From Poa pratensis (lineage: Eukaryota > Streptophyta > Magnoliopsida > Poales > Poaceae), in contig CAMZMU010000040.1 of NCBI GenBank assembly GCA_947311845.1, forward strand, positions 52,517,782 to 52,581,781: 64,000 bases of DNA, in the 5' to 3' direction. The notes under the pieces are model-generated. The model saw only the letters and a list, made by a program, of their open reading frames with translations, searched no databases and was not told the origin of the DNA. Both the position numbers and the translations under genes were made by a program. Positions 1-11,340 of the stretch are shown here, piece by piece. Position 1 is the first letter of the stretch; each line of letters starts with the position of its first letter.

Positions 1-2334
1 CGCCAACGCAGTCCAGGCGTACGTGCACGTCCGCGACACCGCCGCCGCGCACCTACGCGTCTTCGAGGCCCCCGCCGCCGCCGGGCGATACCTCTGCGCG
101 GACGGCGCCGTGCTGCACAGGGAGGACGTCGTCACCATCCTCCGCAAGTTCTTTCCACAGTACCCCATCCCCAAGAGGTCAGTGCATGTAGGCTAATCTC
201 CTCAAACTAAGAACAATGGGAGCCACCTCGACTAATAAATAGTTACTGATTGGTCCGCACGAAAAAACCAGTAGATTGAAATCTCCTAGTTATAAATGTC
301 GGTTTTGCTAATTCTTAATTGAACGGGAATTAAGTTAGAGCAGATTCAACTCTAGAATCGTTGATTGCATCTTAATTCATTAACCCTAGAGTTGCGAGTG
401 GAATTGCAGCTGAGATTTCAACCGTAAGTGAGATGCACATTTATAAGTTACAGTGGGTTACAACTGAAAATATGATTTGTGTAGTAAAAAAAATATTTGT
501 ATCGTAAAATAATTGTTCACGCAGTACAAAATCATATGATGACATCACTTAAATGAGAATTAAAGTAATTCTCAAATGAATGAGAATTAGCCGCACCCTA
601 AATATTCGAGTTATTGGTTGTCCATTATCTCGTAGTAGTATTTGTGTCAATCCTAAATATAGTGGACCACACAAATCTAAAAGAATATTAGCACCCTACT
701 GTCACCTCTACCGTCCGTGAGAAACAAAAGATCGAAGCAAATTACTTTGACATATAACTTGAGTAAATTATGATTCACGTTATTTTGATTTTGTAGTGTT
801 AGCATGTACGTCTTATTAGCGGACTTGCACGAGTCTAGGCATTTGGATCGACTTACTAATGTTTACTATGCAAGAGATTTTCTCGATTTGCCTCCTAAGA
901 AGTAGCAAAACAGGAACTCTTTACTCAAAGTTTGGTATAAAGTATTTAGGGATTTAGGGTTTCCTTTTTGGGGTCCAATGCGAGCAATATGTTCGGTGGA
1001 TGAGATGTAGAGAGTGAAAGGGCTGGAAGGAGTCACTTAGGGTTTTGGGGGGGGGGGGGGGGGGGGGATGTCATTGCAGTTGGTGATGGTACTATATTTC
1101 TAATTATAAGTACATGCGCTAACTTGTTGATTGATTATTTCTAAAACAAAAACTTGTTAATTAAGTTGGCTGCTAGTGAGAGCTGTCCCTATCGTTGGTT
1201 CCAGCATGTCAACACACGTGCTAATTGTATCATTAATATTTAAGAGCTTAAATTTTTTGGTGACATCAATGGTCAATAGTTATTATTGTCATCTTGCTGC
1301 CATGGCATGTCCCTCCGCCGGCTCCGACCATCCCTCTATCTCGAAGAAGTTAAGAAGTTTATTCGCTCACAATACACCTGCCTAAACCCTAACCCCTGAC
1401 ACATTGCGCCTTTGATGCTTTTATTGGACATGATTTTTTTTGTTTGGAACTTACTGGACATGATTGTTATTAAGTACTCCATCCGTTCCATAATGTAAGA
1501 TGTTTTAGTTGTTACACATGCATGTTTAGATTCATACTAAAAAGACATGCACTTAAACATGTCTAGATACATATGTGTACATGGCGGACGCAGCGCCCCT
1601 GTTACCCGGCGCTTGCCCGGGCTTCCGGCCGGCCGGCGTAGTGTATTTATACCGTATTTACTGTTTGCTTAGCCTAAAAAATATCATTCTTAGCACTTAA
1701 ATTTACTGTTTGCCCGGGCTTTGAAATATCCTAGGTCCGCCACCGTGTGTGTACATATGCATGTGAAAAAAATCTAAAACATCTTATATTGTGAAACGGA
1801 GGGAGTACCTCACAGGGCTTAACGTACATGCTTTGGTGGAGAATTTAGTCTTTGTTTGGCAAGTAATTCTACTCGACGCACTAATCATGAACAGTTCTTT
1901 GGCACGTGATCAATCCTATCCTAGAAATTACATGACGCAGTAGTTGGGCTTTCCAACTAATGAATTCGAAAGTACTAAGATGTAACTTTCAGTAGGGCGC
2001 GCGCACGCGTATATCTTTGCACGCATGCAGTAAATTTTCAAGCATGCATGGCAGTAAAGTCTCATACGTGCCCGGCGAATTCGTCGTGGTGCAAAAGGTT
2101 ACTCGGTTGGTGAGATTACTAATTAGTTACCATTGCACGTCCTTCTCGCGTGGCAGGTGCTCCGACGAGGTGAACCCGAGGAAGCAGCCCTACAAGATAT
2201 CGAACCAGCGGCTCCGTGACCTCGGCGTCGAGTTCGCGCCGGCGGCGCAGTGCCTCTACGACACCGTCGTCTGCTTCCAGGAGAAGGGCATCCTCCCGGC
2301 GGCGCCAGCCCCTCCTGCTCCGGCAAAGCAGTGA
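1..2334 (+). CDS. Cinnamoyl-CoA reductase-like protein, last two exons (5' part outside window)
   Basis: C-terminal part of an NAD(P)-dependent short-chain reductase of the cinnamoyl-CoA reductase (CCR) family, whose authentic members reduce hydroxycinnamoyl-CoA esters in monolignol synthesis. Exon A runs from the window start to 177 in frame 2 and reads [16 protein letters not shown], then GRYLC, VLHREDV and FFPQYPIPK, the typical CCR order. It ends at AG|GTCAGT. Exon B starts after the acceptor at 2155-2156, runs 2157-2334 and reads [19 protein letters not shown]...[15 protein letters not shown], ending in a Pro/Ala tail and TGA. Joining the exons restores codon AGG, so phase is kept. The nucleotide-binding and catalytic regions are upstream, outside the window, so true CCR versus CCR-like cannot be decided; the V-H-V-R-D variant where many CCRs have VDVRD hints at a CCR-like paralogue. 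The intron is about 2 kb and transposon-rich. Confidence 0.88.
1047..1067. repeat. Poly-G homopolymer in the CCR-like intron
   Basis: A run of 21 consecutive G in the intron of the CCR-like gene. Its length is likely to vary between individuals and is also a common place for sequencing or assembly error. Confidence 0.9.
1477..1805. mobile_element. Stowaway-type MITE interrupted by a hAT MITE
   Basis: The termini are inverted: CTCCATCCGTTCCATAATGT on the left and the complementary ...GAAACGGAGGGAG on the right, with TA on both outer sides (1475-1476 and 1806-1807), as expected for Stowaway (Tc1/mariner) MITEs. Without the nested insert at 1580-1745 the element is about 155 bp, close to the related copies at 4480-4640 and 25777-25925. 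It lies inside the CCR-like intron. Confidence 0.85.
1580..1745. mobile_element. Small non-autonomous hAT element nested in the MITE
   Basis: The ends read CATGGCGGAC and GTCCGCCACCG, resembling the GGCGGA termini of the other hAT-like copies in this window. The flanks TATGTGTA (1572-1579) and TGTGTGTA (1746-1753) are a 7/8 match for an 8-bp duplication. The interior is GC-rich at the left (CCGGCCGGCCGG) like the copy at 19439-19580. The exact ends are uncertain by one or two bases. Confidence 0.65.
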
Positions 2335-4479
2335 GGGAGTGTGTGCGTTGTTTTATGGAAGCAAACATGTCGAGCTTTAACACAAGTCTGCTCGTCCTAT
2401 GTGTCGTCCCAAACTGTATGCATCTGGTCTAGGTGGTATTCGAGGTAATGGGTGAAGTATGTGACTATGTATGCGTGGTTATGTGATGTGGCTTTTGTAC
2501 CTGTTGCAAATATCAATCTTGCAGCAGTTTGAAGTTTAATTGGCATGCTTTTGTTGTCCATTGGCCGTATGTATCAAACGATGTAGAGGCCAAAGTCGTT
2601 GTTCCCCATTTCGGGAAAAAAGCTTATGTTGTCTTAAATGAAGGGCTTGAAAATAAATAATGTTTCGTTCTCGACTTGTCTTGGTTAGTTCCCTTCTAGA
2701 ATTTGTGACTTGATCAAGATCTTTTGAAACGATTTGATGTGCGCAGACCCTCACTTTTTTTCTTCCAAAAAGTGGGACCACATCCTCTGCATCGACTTCG
2801 ATGATGCATACAACCATTTTTATTAGACTCACATACGTAAAAGGTAGTTTTGTCTCAACAGCTTGCTTCTTGGCAAATCCAATATGCATTGCTTGAGCCT
2901 AGAAGTGGAGATCAACAATGATTTTATTTTGGTTGTTTGACCAAGACTAGTAAGATTGCACGTGCACGCACGTACGACTAATATATATCCAGCCAAACAT
3001 ATTACGAAGACTACAATTTAAATTGTTGTATATTGCAAAGTAACATAGATCATGTGTCCAATTACAAAGAGAAATTTGACAAATTTCATACTCAAGTTAG
3101 TGGTAGAGTAGTATATGATCAGCTTGCCAACCAAGAGGTCTACATGTTGGTTTAGCCGGAGAGTCTGGGTCGTGATATATTCTCCAGACCATGACCTTTC
3201 TTCGAGTTTGTCGAGGCTGTACAGATGATCCTCGGTCAGCGAGACCAGCATGTACTTGGGAGTCGCGGAGCTGTACCTGAATGCATCTTCTGGGTCTGAA
3301 CAAAACTGAATAAACACATCTTGCATCATTCTGTATACGATGTTTCGAATAAACTAGGTAGAGATACATTTCAGAAAAAAAAATCTCTAATATGATTGCG
3401 TAATTTCTCATGCAACGATGTTTTGAAAAGGACCAATATTAACACAACACGCATCTTTACTCTAGCTAAACGATGATAGTCCAGACGCTCAAGTTGTCAG
3501 TACAGCATCCAAAACACAAAATCCACCTCACATTAGTAGCGAAATAGAAGACCAAATTTGTCCAAGGAAGACCAGGAAGTAGACCTCAGATTGTCTATGA
3601 TCTGAAGGTAGCCACGATAAAGTTCCAGAACAGCCATGCAAACAATGAACTTGGAAATATAAGATGAAAAATCCAGATTTGATGACAAAATTTATAAGAG
3701 AAGTAAGAATAACTCCTTTTTACCTGCAAGATAAAAGATGCATAAAAAAAGTAAATAGATTTTTAATTTAAAAACTGTAAGATGCATATGTAATCTGATA
3801 GAGAAAGTAATGAGCTCCAGCCTAAAACATACAAGGCAGATTGATCTCCATAGTACTAACTAACAGATTTTTGATAAGTTTGGTTTCTTGCAATCTGCTT
3901 AGCAAAGTGTTGTGGCCAAATGGTAACATCTCAGTGACCTCAGTGCCCCCTTTGACGTACTTAGAAACTTCTCACGTTATTCAACACTTACGGAATAACA
4001 CAAGACAATGAGAAAACAATCATTGGCCCTTCACCATGAGCATGCCGAATGTTGGGCCGTGCGAGCGTTCCAAGAAGGCGGCAGAGGCGTTGGAGCCCAT
4101 GAAATTATGGCGTGAGGCGCTGGCTGCGGTGGAGGTGGATTTCATGTTCCTATCATTGGTGTTGTCGGAGTCACCTCCATCCACCCGAGTGGCTTCAGTG
4201 GGATGACACGAGACTTGAAGGAGGCAACAGAGCTCTCTCCCTTGGCGTCTGCCTCGTGCTTCGCCTTTGGCGGTGCGACGCGACCGCACGGAGGGGGCAG
4301 GCGGCGCTTGTGGAGCTGCATTGTGTCATCAGGCACGCCACTACCAACAGCTCTGACAGAGGCGGTATTCTCCTTGAGGTGCTCCCACTCGATTGATCTC
4401 GGGAGATGACATACTGTGAAAATTACACAGTGGTTTAGACAAAATATTACAAAATCTAGAAAATGAGAAAAATAATGTA
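2335..4479. other. Intergenic stretch with weak coding remnants
   Basis: Holds the 3' UTR and downstream region of the CCR-like gene, then AT-rich sequence. On the minus strand, 3018-3329 reads FIQFCSDPEDAFRYSSATPK...LDKLEERSWSGEY, and 4020-4289 reads ...SRHNFMGSNASAAFLERSHG...VKGQ-stop. Both have codon-like composition, but I recognise neither and see no convincing splice structure joining them. They may be fragments of a decayed or transposon-captured gene. Everything else here looks non-coding. Confidence 0.35.
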
Positions 4480-4640
4480 CTCCCTCTGTTACACAATATA
4501 AGATATTTTAGTCATTTTCCACATTCACATGTATACACATGTATATAGACACGTTTTAGTGTATATGTCCACTCATTTTAGTCCAAATCTAGACAACATG
4601 TGAAATACCTAAAACATCTTATATTGTGGAACGGAGGGAG
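4480..4640. mobile_element. Stowaway-type MITE
   Basis: Complete 161-bp MITE. The left end CTCCCTCTGTTACACAATAT is matched by the complement of ACGGAGGGAG at the right end, and TA flanks both sides (4478-4479 and 4641-4642). Same family as the copies at 1477-1805 and 25777-25925. Confidence 0.9.
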
Positions 4641-4774
4641 TAGGAACTAATTATATTTACCATCTGGGATATTAAATCGAAATGAAAAACAAACATGACC
4701 CTCTGAGATGCACTTTACTGTTTCTCTCACGCTGCCTCATTCCTTCTTTGTCCGGCTACTCTACCAACCACACC

Positions 4775-4942
4775 CAGCGGCGGATCCATGTGGAGCCTCC
4801 CGGGTGCACAGGACACCGGGTAAAAATCGATTTCTTTGTAAAATTACTATTTTTTACCATGTGTGACACCGTAAAACAAGCTTTTTTTGTAGCTGGGGTA
4901 CCACCGTGCACCCCTATCTTCAATTCCTTAGCTCCGCCACTG
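4775..4942. mobile_element. Non-autonomous hAT element with perfect 8-bp TSD
   Basis: 168-bp element with ends CAGCGGCGGA and TCCGCCACTG. It is flanked by a perfect 8-bp target duplication ACCACACC (4767-4774 and 4943-4950), which is diagnostic of the hAT superfamily. No coding capacity. Confidence 0.92.
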
Positions 4943-4950
4943 ACCACACC

Positions 4951-6141
4951 ACAATGTATGTATGTACGTGCGTTACCTACCGACCTACCGTGTACAGAAA
5001 AACCGCGAGGAAAAACAGACGGGCTGGTATAAGATTCTTGATTCATTGGTTTTGCAAGTTTGAAGTTTCTTCGAGAGCGAACCATCTTGAAGCGTGTGTA
5101 TTTCCTATCGCAGAGTCGCAGCCACTTCCTTCTCAGGCTCTCAGCTAGCTAAAACAACTACCCCATCTGACAGCGACCATCGAGCCTCCCTCCTTTCCTC
5201 CATCTTCTCGACCAGGCCGGCAATGGCCTCTTCCCAACCTCGCCGCCGCCGACGGAGACGCCACGGAGTCTCTCTCAAGATTGATTTGGATTGGCCTCGC
5301 GTAGGTGTGAATTGCCATTTTGAGGATTTCGTGAAGGCTGGTTGGTGGGCCGGCCCACTAGGCTGACAAGATTTTCGATTATTTTTAGTACGGATTTCTA
5401 CCCCCACGAGATCCAGTGATCTCTTTATTTTTTTAAAGTTTAAAATCATGTTTCAAGTTTCAAAAAAATATTAAAAGAAACAGATGTACACAAAATATGT
5501 TTAGTACAATTAGAAATAGTTTGTATTATGTGCTACACAAAATTAAAAATATGGATCTGAGTATAAGTATAGTGAATACTGAATAGTACATATTTTCAAT
5601 CTCCAAAATTTATCAGAATTCAAAGAATCTAGCGTTGCCATTTTGCATGATTGTATGGTACATCACAATATTTTTTCAGATATTTTTCAAACTTGCACAA
5701 AAAAGGGATCACTAGAGCTCAGGAGGCAAAATGATTTTTCAATTATTTTTCAGTTATATTCATTTATATTTTTATATGCAATAGCAGAAATTTAATCCGT
5801 ATCAGGAATTCAGATGCAACATAATGGCGGCTTTTAAAAATCACTTTGTAGGTAATGAATGTTATTCCTGCGATTTGTAAGAAACTTAGCCATAAGCAAG
5901 AACTCAGCGAAAAGAAGGGGAGAAAAAAAATCGAAGTTTCATCTCCAGGTACCACATGTCTCCAGAATCTGGAGAGACAATTTGAAAATTTCTCACAACG
6001 TCAACTGTACAATGATTTTGGTCTTGGACGACCTGCATTTTCTCCACTGTATCGTGGAAGTGCATGTACGTAACTACATTTAGGGCAGCTCCATGGACCA
6101 GTGTTGCCCCCATTTACAGTAGAATCAGATTGCAATCTCAA
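4951..6141. other. Region beyond the formin-like 3' end without an identified gene
   Basis: A short plus-strand reading frame at 5223 begins MASSQPRRRRRRRHGVSL and meets a GT at CGC|GTAGGTG, but no following exon can be identified, so I do not call a gene. The rest is AT-rich. In particular it lacks the proline-rich FH1 and conserved FH2 sequence expected downstream of the formin N-terminal exons on the minus strand. Confidence 0.5.
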
Positions 6142-9100
6142 CTATATCTGCAGTTCTGTTGATTGCGGATGGGCCTCGTCCGTTCCATCTTCCATGGTAT
6201 CTTCGTCGAACCTTGGCGGGCTAGATGGAGCGCTGCTTGACGGTGAACCTGACAGGTACGTATCTGTGTTGCTGTCAGACCATTCAGCGGTGACTGCGCC
6301 AGCTTCTGAACCTGGGACGTCTACCGAAGGCGTATCAGGACTGGGTACGCTCTTGATGGTATTCCCTTCTGGTTTCTCCAGTGCAGATGCATCCTTGAAG
6401 AGTTCACGTTCTTGAGAGCTTGTGCCGTTGGATTCAGCTTCTGGCAAGGACAATGTATCATCGACCGCATCGTTGTCGCCGTCAAACTTCGGTGCAGAAG
6501 AACGTGCAGATGCATCCTCGAAGAGTTCACGTTCTTGAGAGCTTGTGCCATTGGATTCCGCTTCTGGCAAGGATAATGTATCATCAACGGCATCGTTATC
6601 GCCGTCAAACTTCGGTGCAGAAGAAAGTGCAGATGCATCCTCGAAGAGTTCACGTTCTTGAGAGTTTGGGACCAAGGGTTCAGCTTCTGGCAAAGATAAT
6701 GTATCAGAAACAGTATCTTTGTTGCCCTCAAATTTCGGTGCAGAAGAATAGATATTTTCTGTTCTTTCTGAAAAATCTGGACAGACCCACTATCTAGAAT
6801 GCTACGTTCAGGTGTGGCACTGCTGATTTCTGTTTCCTGGAGAGATATCACATCGAAGCCATCATGCACATTGTTTAATCCCTTCTGATCTGATGCAGTA
6901 ACTGTGATGTGATTGCTTTGGCTTGACAAATCCACATCACTGAATTCAACATCAAGATTAGAAAAACTTTCTTTCTGGTCGCTCGACGGCTCAGAAGTGT
7001 GAATCGATGTGGTTGCATCTATCTCCGAAAATATAACCTATAATCAGACAGAAAGAGTGCTTTACTATGTGAGGTACAATGCACAGGTGGAGAAAGCTTG
7101 AAAATGCAAGAATTGTCTGGTTACCTCAACTCTGAAGTCTACAGGAAACCGGTGTTGTGTGTCCCATAGAATGTCAATCTGGTCCCTATCAAGTAACAAA
7201 AGGTTGTCTTCAATAAAAGCCGTGTTAAACATAACTCTGAATACCATTACTTCATGCTTAAAATCCTCATCCAGGGTGATGCACTCCATGACAATGTCTC
7301 CTCGGACAGGACATCTAACATTAACCTTGATTATCTCATTGTCTTCCTGAAATTATAAACAAAAGCAGTATAATGTTTTTCTGTCAGCAATTGAAGCTTA
7401 TGGATGTCTTACCATAATCAGTACCAATATCAATAGCAACTTCCAAAGTAAATACAAACCTGTTATATGAACTGGAAAAAATAACAACTAATAAATAAAG
7501 TAGCCAAAAGAAGGATGCAATATTATGCGCTTCCAAGTTTAAACTATTGAGAACCGTAACAGAAAACAAATTGAAATATATGTGTAAGCCAATAATCCTT
7601 CCAGATGACCAATGATACTTTTTAGTAGTTCGAGAAGGGAAAATTATATATTAATATATCACACCCTTAAACTATTCATTCTTCAAGCTACCTAACTTCA
7701 ACCCTAAACACCCAAACTGTGTACTTACACGTCCTTCAACTGTCAGACGTCAAAACCAGTGAAATTCAACAATTATGGTGGTATTCAAATAAGTTTTTTT
7801 TTTGCTGATCTGGCCTCATGACCAGCATCATATGTGCTGGGCATACAGCTAGAAAAGTGGTAAATTACACTTAACCAATGGTTGGTGCAGCAAGGGTTGT
7901 TTTAGCCTTTTTGCTCAGCGGTGTGATTTGAGCGAATCTTAGAGTTTTAGGGAGAAAGTTAGGCAGTAGGAGGCCAGCACAAACTGTGCAATATTTGTTT
8001 TCCTTTGGAGAATAGATCAGTAATGAACTACTGATCAGGGATCTAATCAACATTACAGACAAAAAGCCACAGACCTACTGTAAAATACCAATGTGTAATT
8101 CATGATATGTTGATAACAAACTAAATTATACCTGTGTGTAAAGTTGAACAAAATCATATGTCTTTGGAGTTGAAAAGAGAACTTTGGCACTACTGTCAGT
8201 AGGCACCAGGGGATCTGGGCCATAAATTCGAAATATTGGCCTACATCCTCCTTGACCATCAAAATTTGGTACCTTCCTGATGATTGCACAATTCAAATTC
8301 AGCATCCGGTCAGCAGGAGGCCACAGTTCTGGTGATATGTGCCGTCTTGACACATACTTCAAGTATCTCAGCTGAGAAGGTGCTGGGTCCAGAGGTGAGT
8401 AGAGCTCAACCAGTTCAGGTGGTGCATAGCTGTAGACTGTCTCCAATGCCTTCCTCTCATCTTTGTACCTTCCAAGGTAAACCAGTAGGGCTGCCAATGC
8501 AAAAGCAAGGATTGGCCACCCCCCATGCTCCGAATGTATAAGCAGGAAGTTGTCCTGGCTTAACGAAAGCCAGCTTTCACTAGACCTAAGAAAATGGTGA
8601 ATCATCTCCAATGTGAGCAAAGGGCAGCCCTCATAGTTACGTGGGTAACCCATCACACTCATATCATAGCCTGAGAAAATGCGGGCAGTTTGGTTGCTCT
8701 TCTTGCTTCCCTCAAAGTTGAATACCATAAAGGAATCAATGGAGTAGTGGGCAAGTAGCTGTTTTAAGATGCCTCCGATGTATGGTTTCAGCTCATCTTC
8801 TTCAAACAAATCCGTGGAGAAGCACTGGTCAAATACTGGAAAGTAAAGTAGTCAAAAGTTAGTATCTGAAAGGTGACACTGAGAGCAACCTCAGTTCTGC
8901 TATAAAACAGAGAGATCATCCATAACATACAAAGCATGCCCAGTGGTAGCAGGTGAGCATTTCCATATATAAACCGAATGTGAAAAAAGTATGTATACCA
9001 ACTTCAAAAAATCCAACCTAAACAATGAGGCATCCACGCCTACAAAGAAAAGAAATGGTAGTCGGTATGCATATGCTACACAAGTGGGTGTCGGATACAA

Positions 9101-10020
9101 CAAAAATGGTGTAAGTTTCAGGTGGTCGATTTCATGGAAAACAGGAAGCCTTAAAGGATATAAGTTAACTTTCCCAGTAAAAAGGAGAAAACAATAACTA
9201 GAAAATATTTGTTATGCCAAGCATGGATCTTCAAGCTATAAAGCTTACCATTCCTCATAGCTACTAAAATGTGACCAGGTTTAAGCCATCCATGAAATCC
9301 AGAAACCGGAAGGAGCAACCCATGCTCTGAAGCATAGCTTGGTGTCCTACAAAGCTAAGCCCTCAAATCAAACCACCTCGTGCTAAAACTTGATCAAATT
9401 TACCCCAGCATTACCGAATAGCCTTGAAACAAACACACGACCATCAAGAAAATAATGACAATCTGATAAGCGACAGCCAACTAATCCGATGTATTCCGTG
9501 CTTCTATTATGGTCAAATGTAGAGTTCGGCATCAGCTAATCAATGGGCTTTACACGCAACTTTTCCCAAGTCAAACCAAGAAACAATGCCACCACGATAG
9601 CACGAGCGTTTGACACGGTCGTCTCCATTGATCAATTATTTACACAAACTCTGCATCTCGAGTCCAACAAGAACCCACATCTTGTTCCTACGAAATTCTG
9701 ACATGTATACGACTGGAGAAAGAAGATTAAATCGATGGAAAAAAGAACGAAGGGCGTCGTACTAGTCGCTAAGTTAAAACCTTGGAACTGGAGAACCGCG
9801 GACGAACAGCTCCGAGGCAAGAGCAAGCACGCGGGCAGGTTTTACCGATATGGACCATAGCCTAATCACGTCTGGAGAAAATGCGTAGTAACAGAACAAG
9901 TAAAAGAAATGGAAAGGGGGCGTTTTGATGAGGAAACAAGCACGCACCCAAAATGTTGCCGGAGATCTCGACGAGCCCAGCCGGCATCCGCCAGTTGAAC
10001 AGCCGCCGGAACAACGCCAT
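6142..10020 (-). pseudogene. Class II formin-like gene (PTEN-like and C2 domains only; frameshifted, FH1/FH2 missing)
   Basis: Class II plant formins nucleate and bundle actin; a PTEN-like/C2 N-terminus targets them to membranes before FH1 and FH2. Minus-strand exons: 10020-9948 (MALFRRLFNWRMPAGLVEIS), 8835-8132 (LRSSESWLSLSQDNFLLIHS; QLRYLKYVSRRHISPELWPP), 7346-7125 (VMFNTAFIEDNLLLLDRDQ) and 7037 onward (VIFSEIDATTS). All junctions are GT-AG and phase-consistent, giving 333 codons before the last exon. The phosphatase loop reads HSEHGGW, without the Cys and Arg of active PTEN. The last exon is an acidic linker with three 41-residue repeats, reachable only after a frameshift between about 6775 and 6748: the original frame stops at 6321, the repeat frame at 6142. 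No FH1 or FH2 follows. From memory the closest relative is rice FH12. A truncated transcript could still make a PTEN-C2 protein, so pseudogene status is an inference. Confidence 0.78.
6379..6747 (-). repeat. Three tandem 123-bp units in the formin linker
   Basis: Three consecutive 41-residue units on the minus strand, about 6747-6625, 6624-6502 and 6501-6379. Each starts SSAPKF, contains DTLSLPEAE and ends SQERELF(E/K)DASA. Units 2 and 3 are almost identical, so the duplication is recent; unit 1 is more divergent. A frameshift relative to the upstream exon frame lies just before unit 1. Confidence 0.9.
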
Positions 10021-10480
10021 CTGCGGCGGCGGTGGGTCGAATGGCAGGCCAGGCCAGGGAGGCAGAACTCAAGAATGGGATCAAGAGGTGGATGAGGAGG
10101 AGGGAGGGAGCGGGGGGGAGAAGACGACGTGGGGAGGAGTAGCTCGGCCTCGGCGGCGGTATATGGAATGGATTTGGGGGGAGGCGACTGGGAATTTTTC
10201 CGCGATTTGTTGTTTTTCTCGGAAGGAGAGAGAAGAAGGTTTGGTTTGTTTAACAGGTCGTCGCGGGCGCGTGCTCTGCTCGACTCGACTCGAGAGCTTG
10301 CCGAGGAAGAGAAGATTTCCATCATGTGAGCGAGAGGAGCCGGGCCCACTTTTTTCCTCGTTTTTTGGAAAGGTAAAAGTGGATTTGAAATTTGAATCTT
10401 GAGCGACCGCATTTTGCTTTCTCGAGTGTCGGTGAGTCTTTTTGGACGAATTCCTTGTGATTATATTTTCACACATTTAC
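10021..10480 (-). promoter_or_regulatory. 5' UTR and proximal promoter of the formin-like gene
   Basis: GC-rich leader directly before the ATG at 10020-10018, with poly-purine/pyrimidine tracts (GA/CT repeats) typical of grass 5' UTRs. I see no clear TATA box. A retroposon-like block begins at about 10484, so the promoter can only be short or must lie in transposon sequence. Confidence 0.45.
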
Positions 10481-11340
10481 ATGTCACTCTAGCGGATACT
10501 CCAAAATGGGAGATTCGCACCCAACCGTGTACTGGATGGCGAGCTCCTCCCAGGACCCAACCCTAACCCTAGCCGCCGCGAGCGCGCTGCCCCTCTCTCC
10601 TCCTCTCCCCCACCTCCTCCCGCGCCCGCGCCGCCCCGCGGCGGCCGGTCGCGGCCTCGGCCCTTCCTCCGCCCAGGACCTCCACCCCGCCTCTCCTCTC
10701 CCGCCGCCGTCGGCGCGAGCCGTCGCGTGAGCCGCGGTGCCGGCGGCGGCGGAGCTCTTCTCCCCGCGCTCGGACGGGGCCTCGCGGGGCGGCCCTCTTC
10801 GGCGACGGTGCTCTCTAGGTGGTGCGGTTCGACGCAGGTCGGGTGGCGGCGTGGCGTGGCGTCTCCATGGTGCTGCAGGGCGCGCAGTACGACGGACGGT
10901 GGCGTGCAGCGGGCGGCCTGAGCCCCTCGGCCCAGATAAGGGCCCTACGGGCCCCATCTGGGCCAGGGGGACGGGCTTGCCCTGTGGCGCGTTCTGAAGA
11001 CGACGGTGGTGTAGATCGTGCAGGGTGAAGTGGCGACGGCGGTCGGCTTGTTGCAACGTAGCTGCGGGCTTTACGGGCCCAATTTGGGTCCGGCCGGACC
11101 CTATTAGAACTGGTGTGCCTCTACGGGGCTTTACGGACTCGCGGGTCCGGCCGGATCTAACGGGGACTGGTGTGCTCTACGGCCGCGTCCGGTCGACTAC
11201 CGTCCTCGGCGGTGGAGGCAGTTCCTCCGTGCGGCCGCGGTACTACTGACCCAGCTCAGTCTACTTCTCGCCTCCGTCTTGCAGGCCTTATGACGGTTGC
11301 TTCGGTTAGACGACGAGAGTGGCATCGTGACCGTGGTGGC

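Noticed and set aside
5223..5366. Possible gene start MASSQPRRRRRRRHGVSLKI
   Set aside because: No second exon, no recognisable domain, and low-complexity Arg run; not enough to call a gene.
6321..6935. Alternative reading of the formin repeats (NVNSSRMHLH-type frame) as the true protein
   Set aside because: It is contiguous with exon 4, but its repeat part is His/Leu-rich and unlike a formin linker, while the shifted frame gives a normal acidic linker; kept only as the literal reading that stops at 6321.
10506..11249. Several open plus-strand frames in GC-rich sequence (for example MGDSHPTVYWMASSSQDPTL)
   Set aside because: Codon pattern follows GC-rich composition, frames overlap in all phases, and the block continues as a non-coding retroposon at 18570; no domain recognised.
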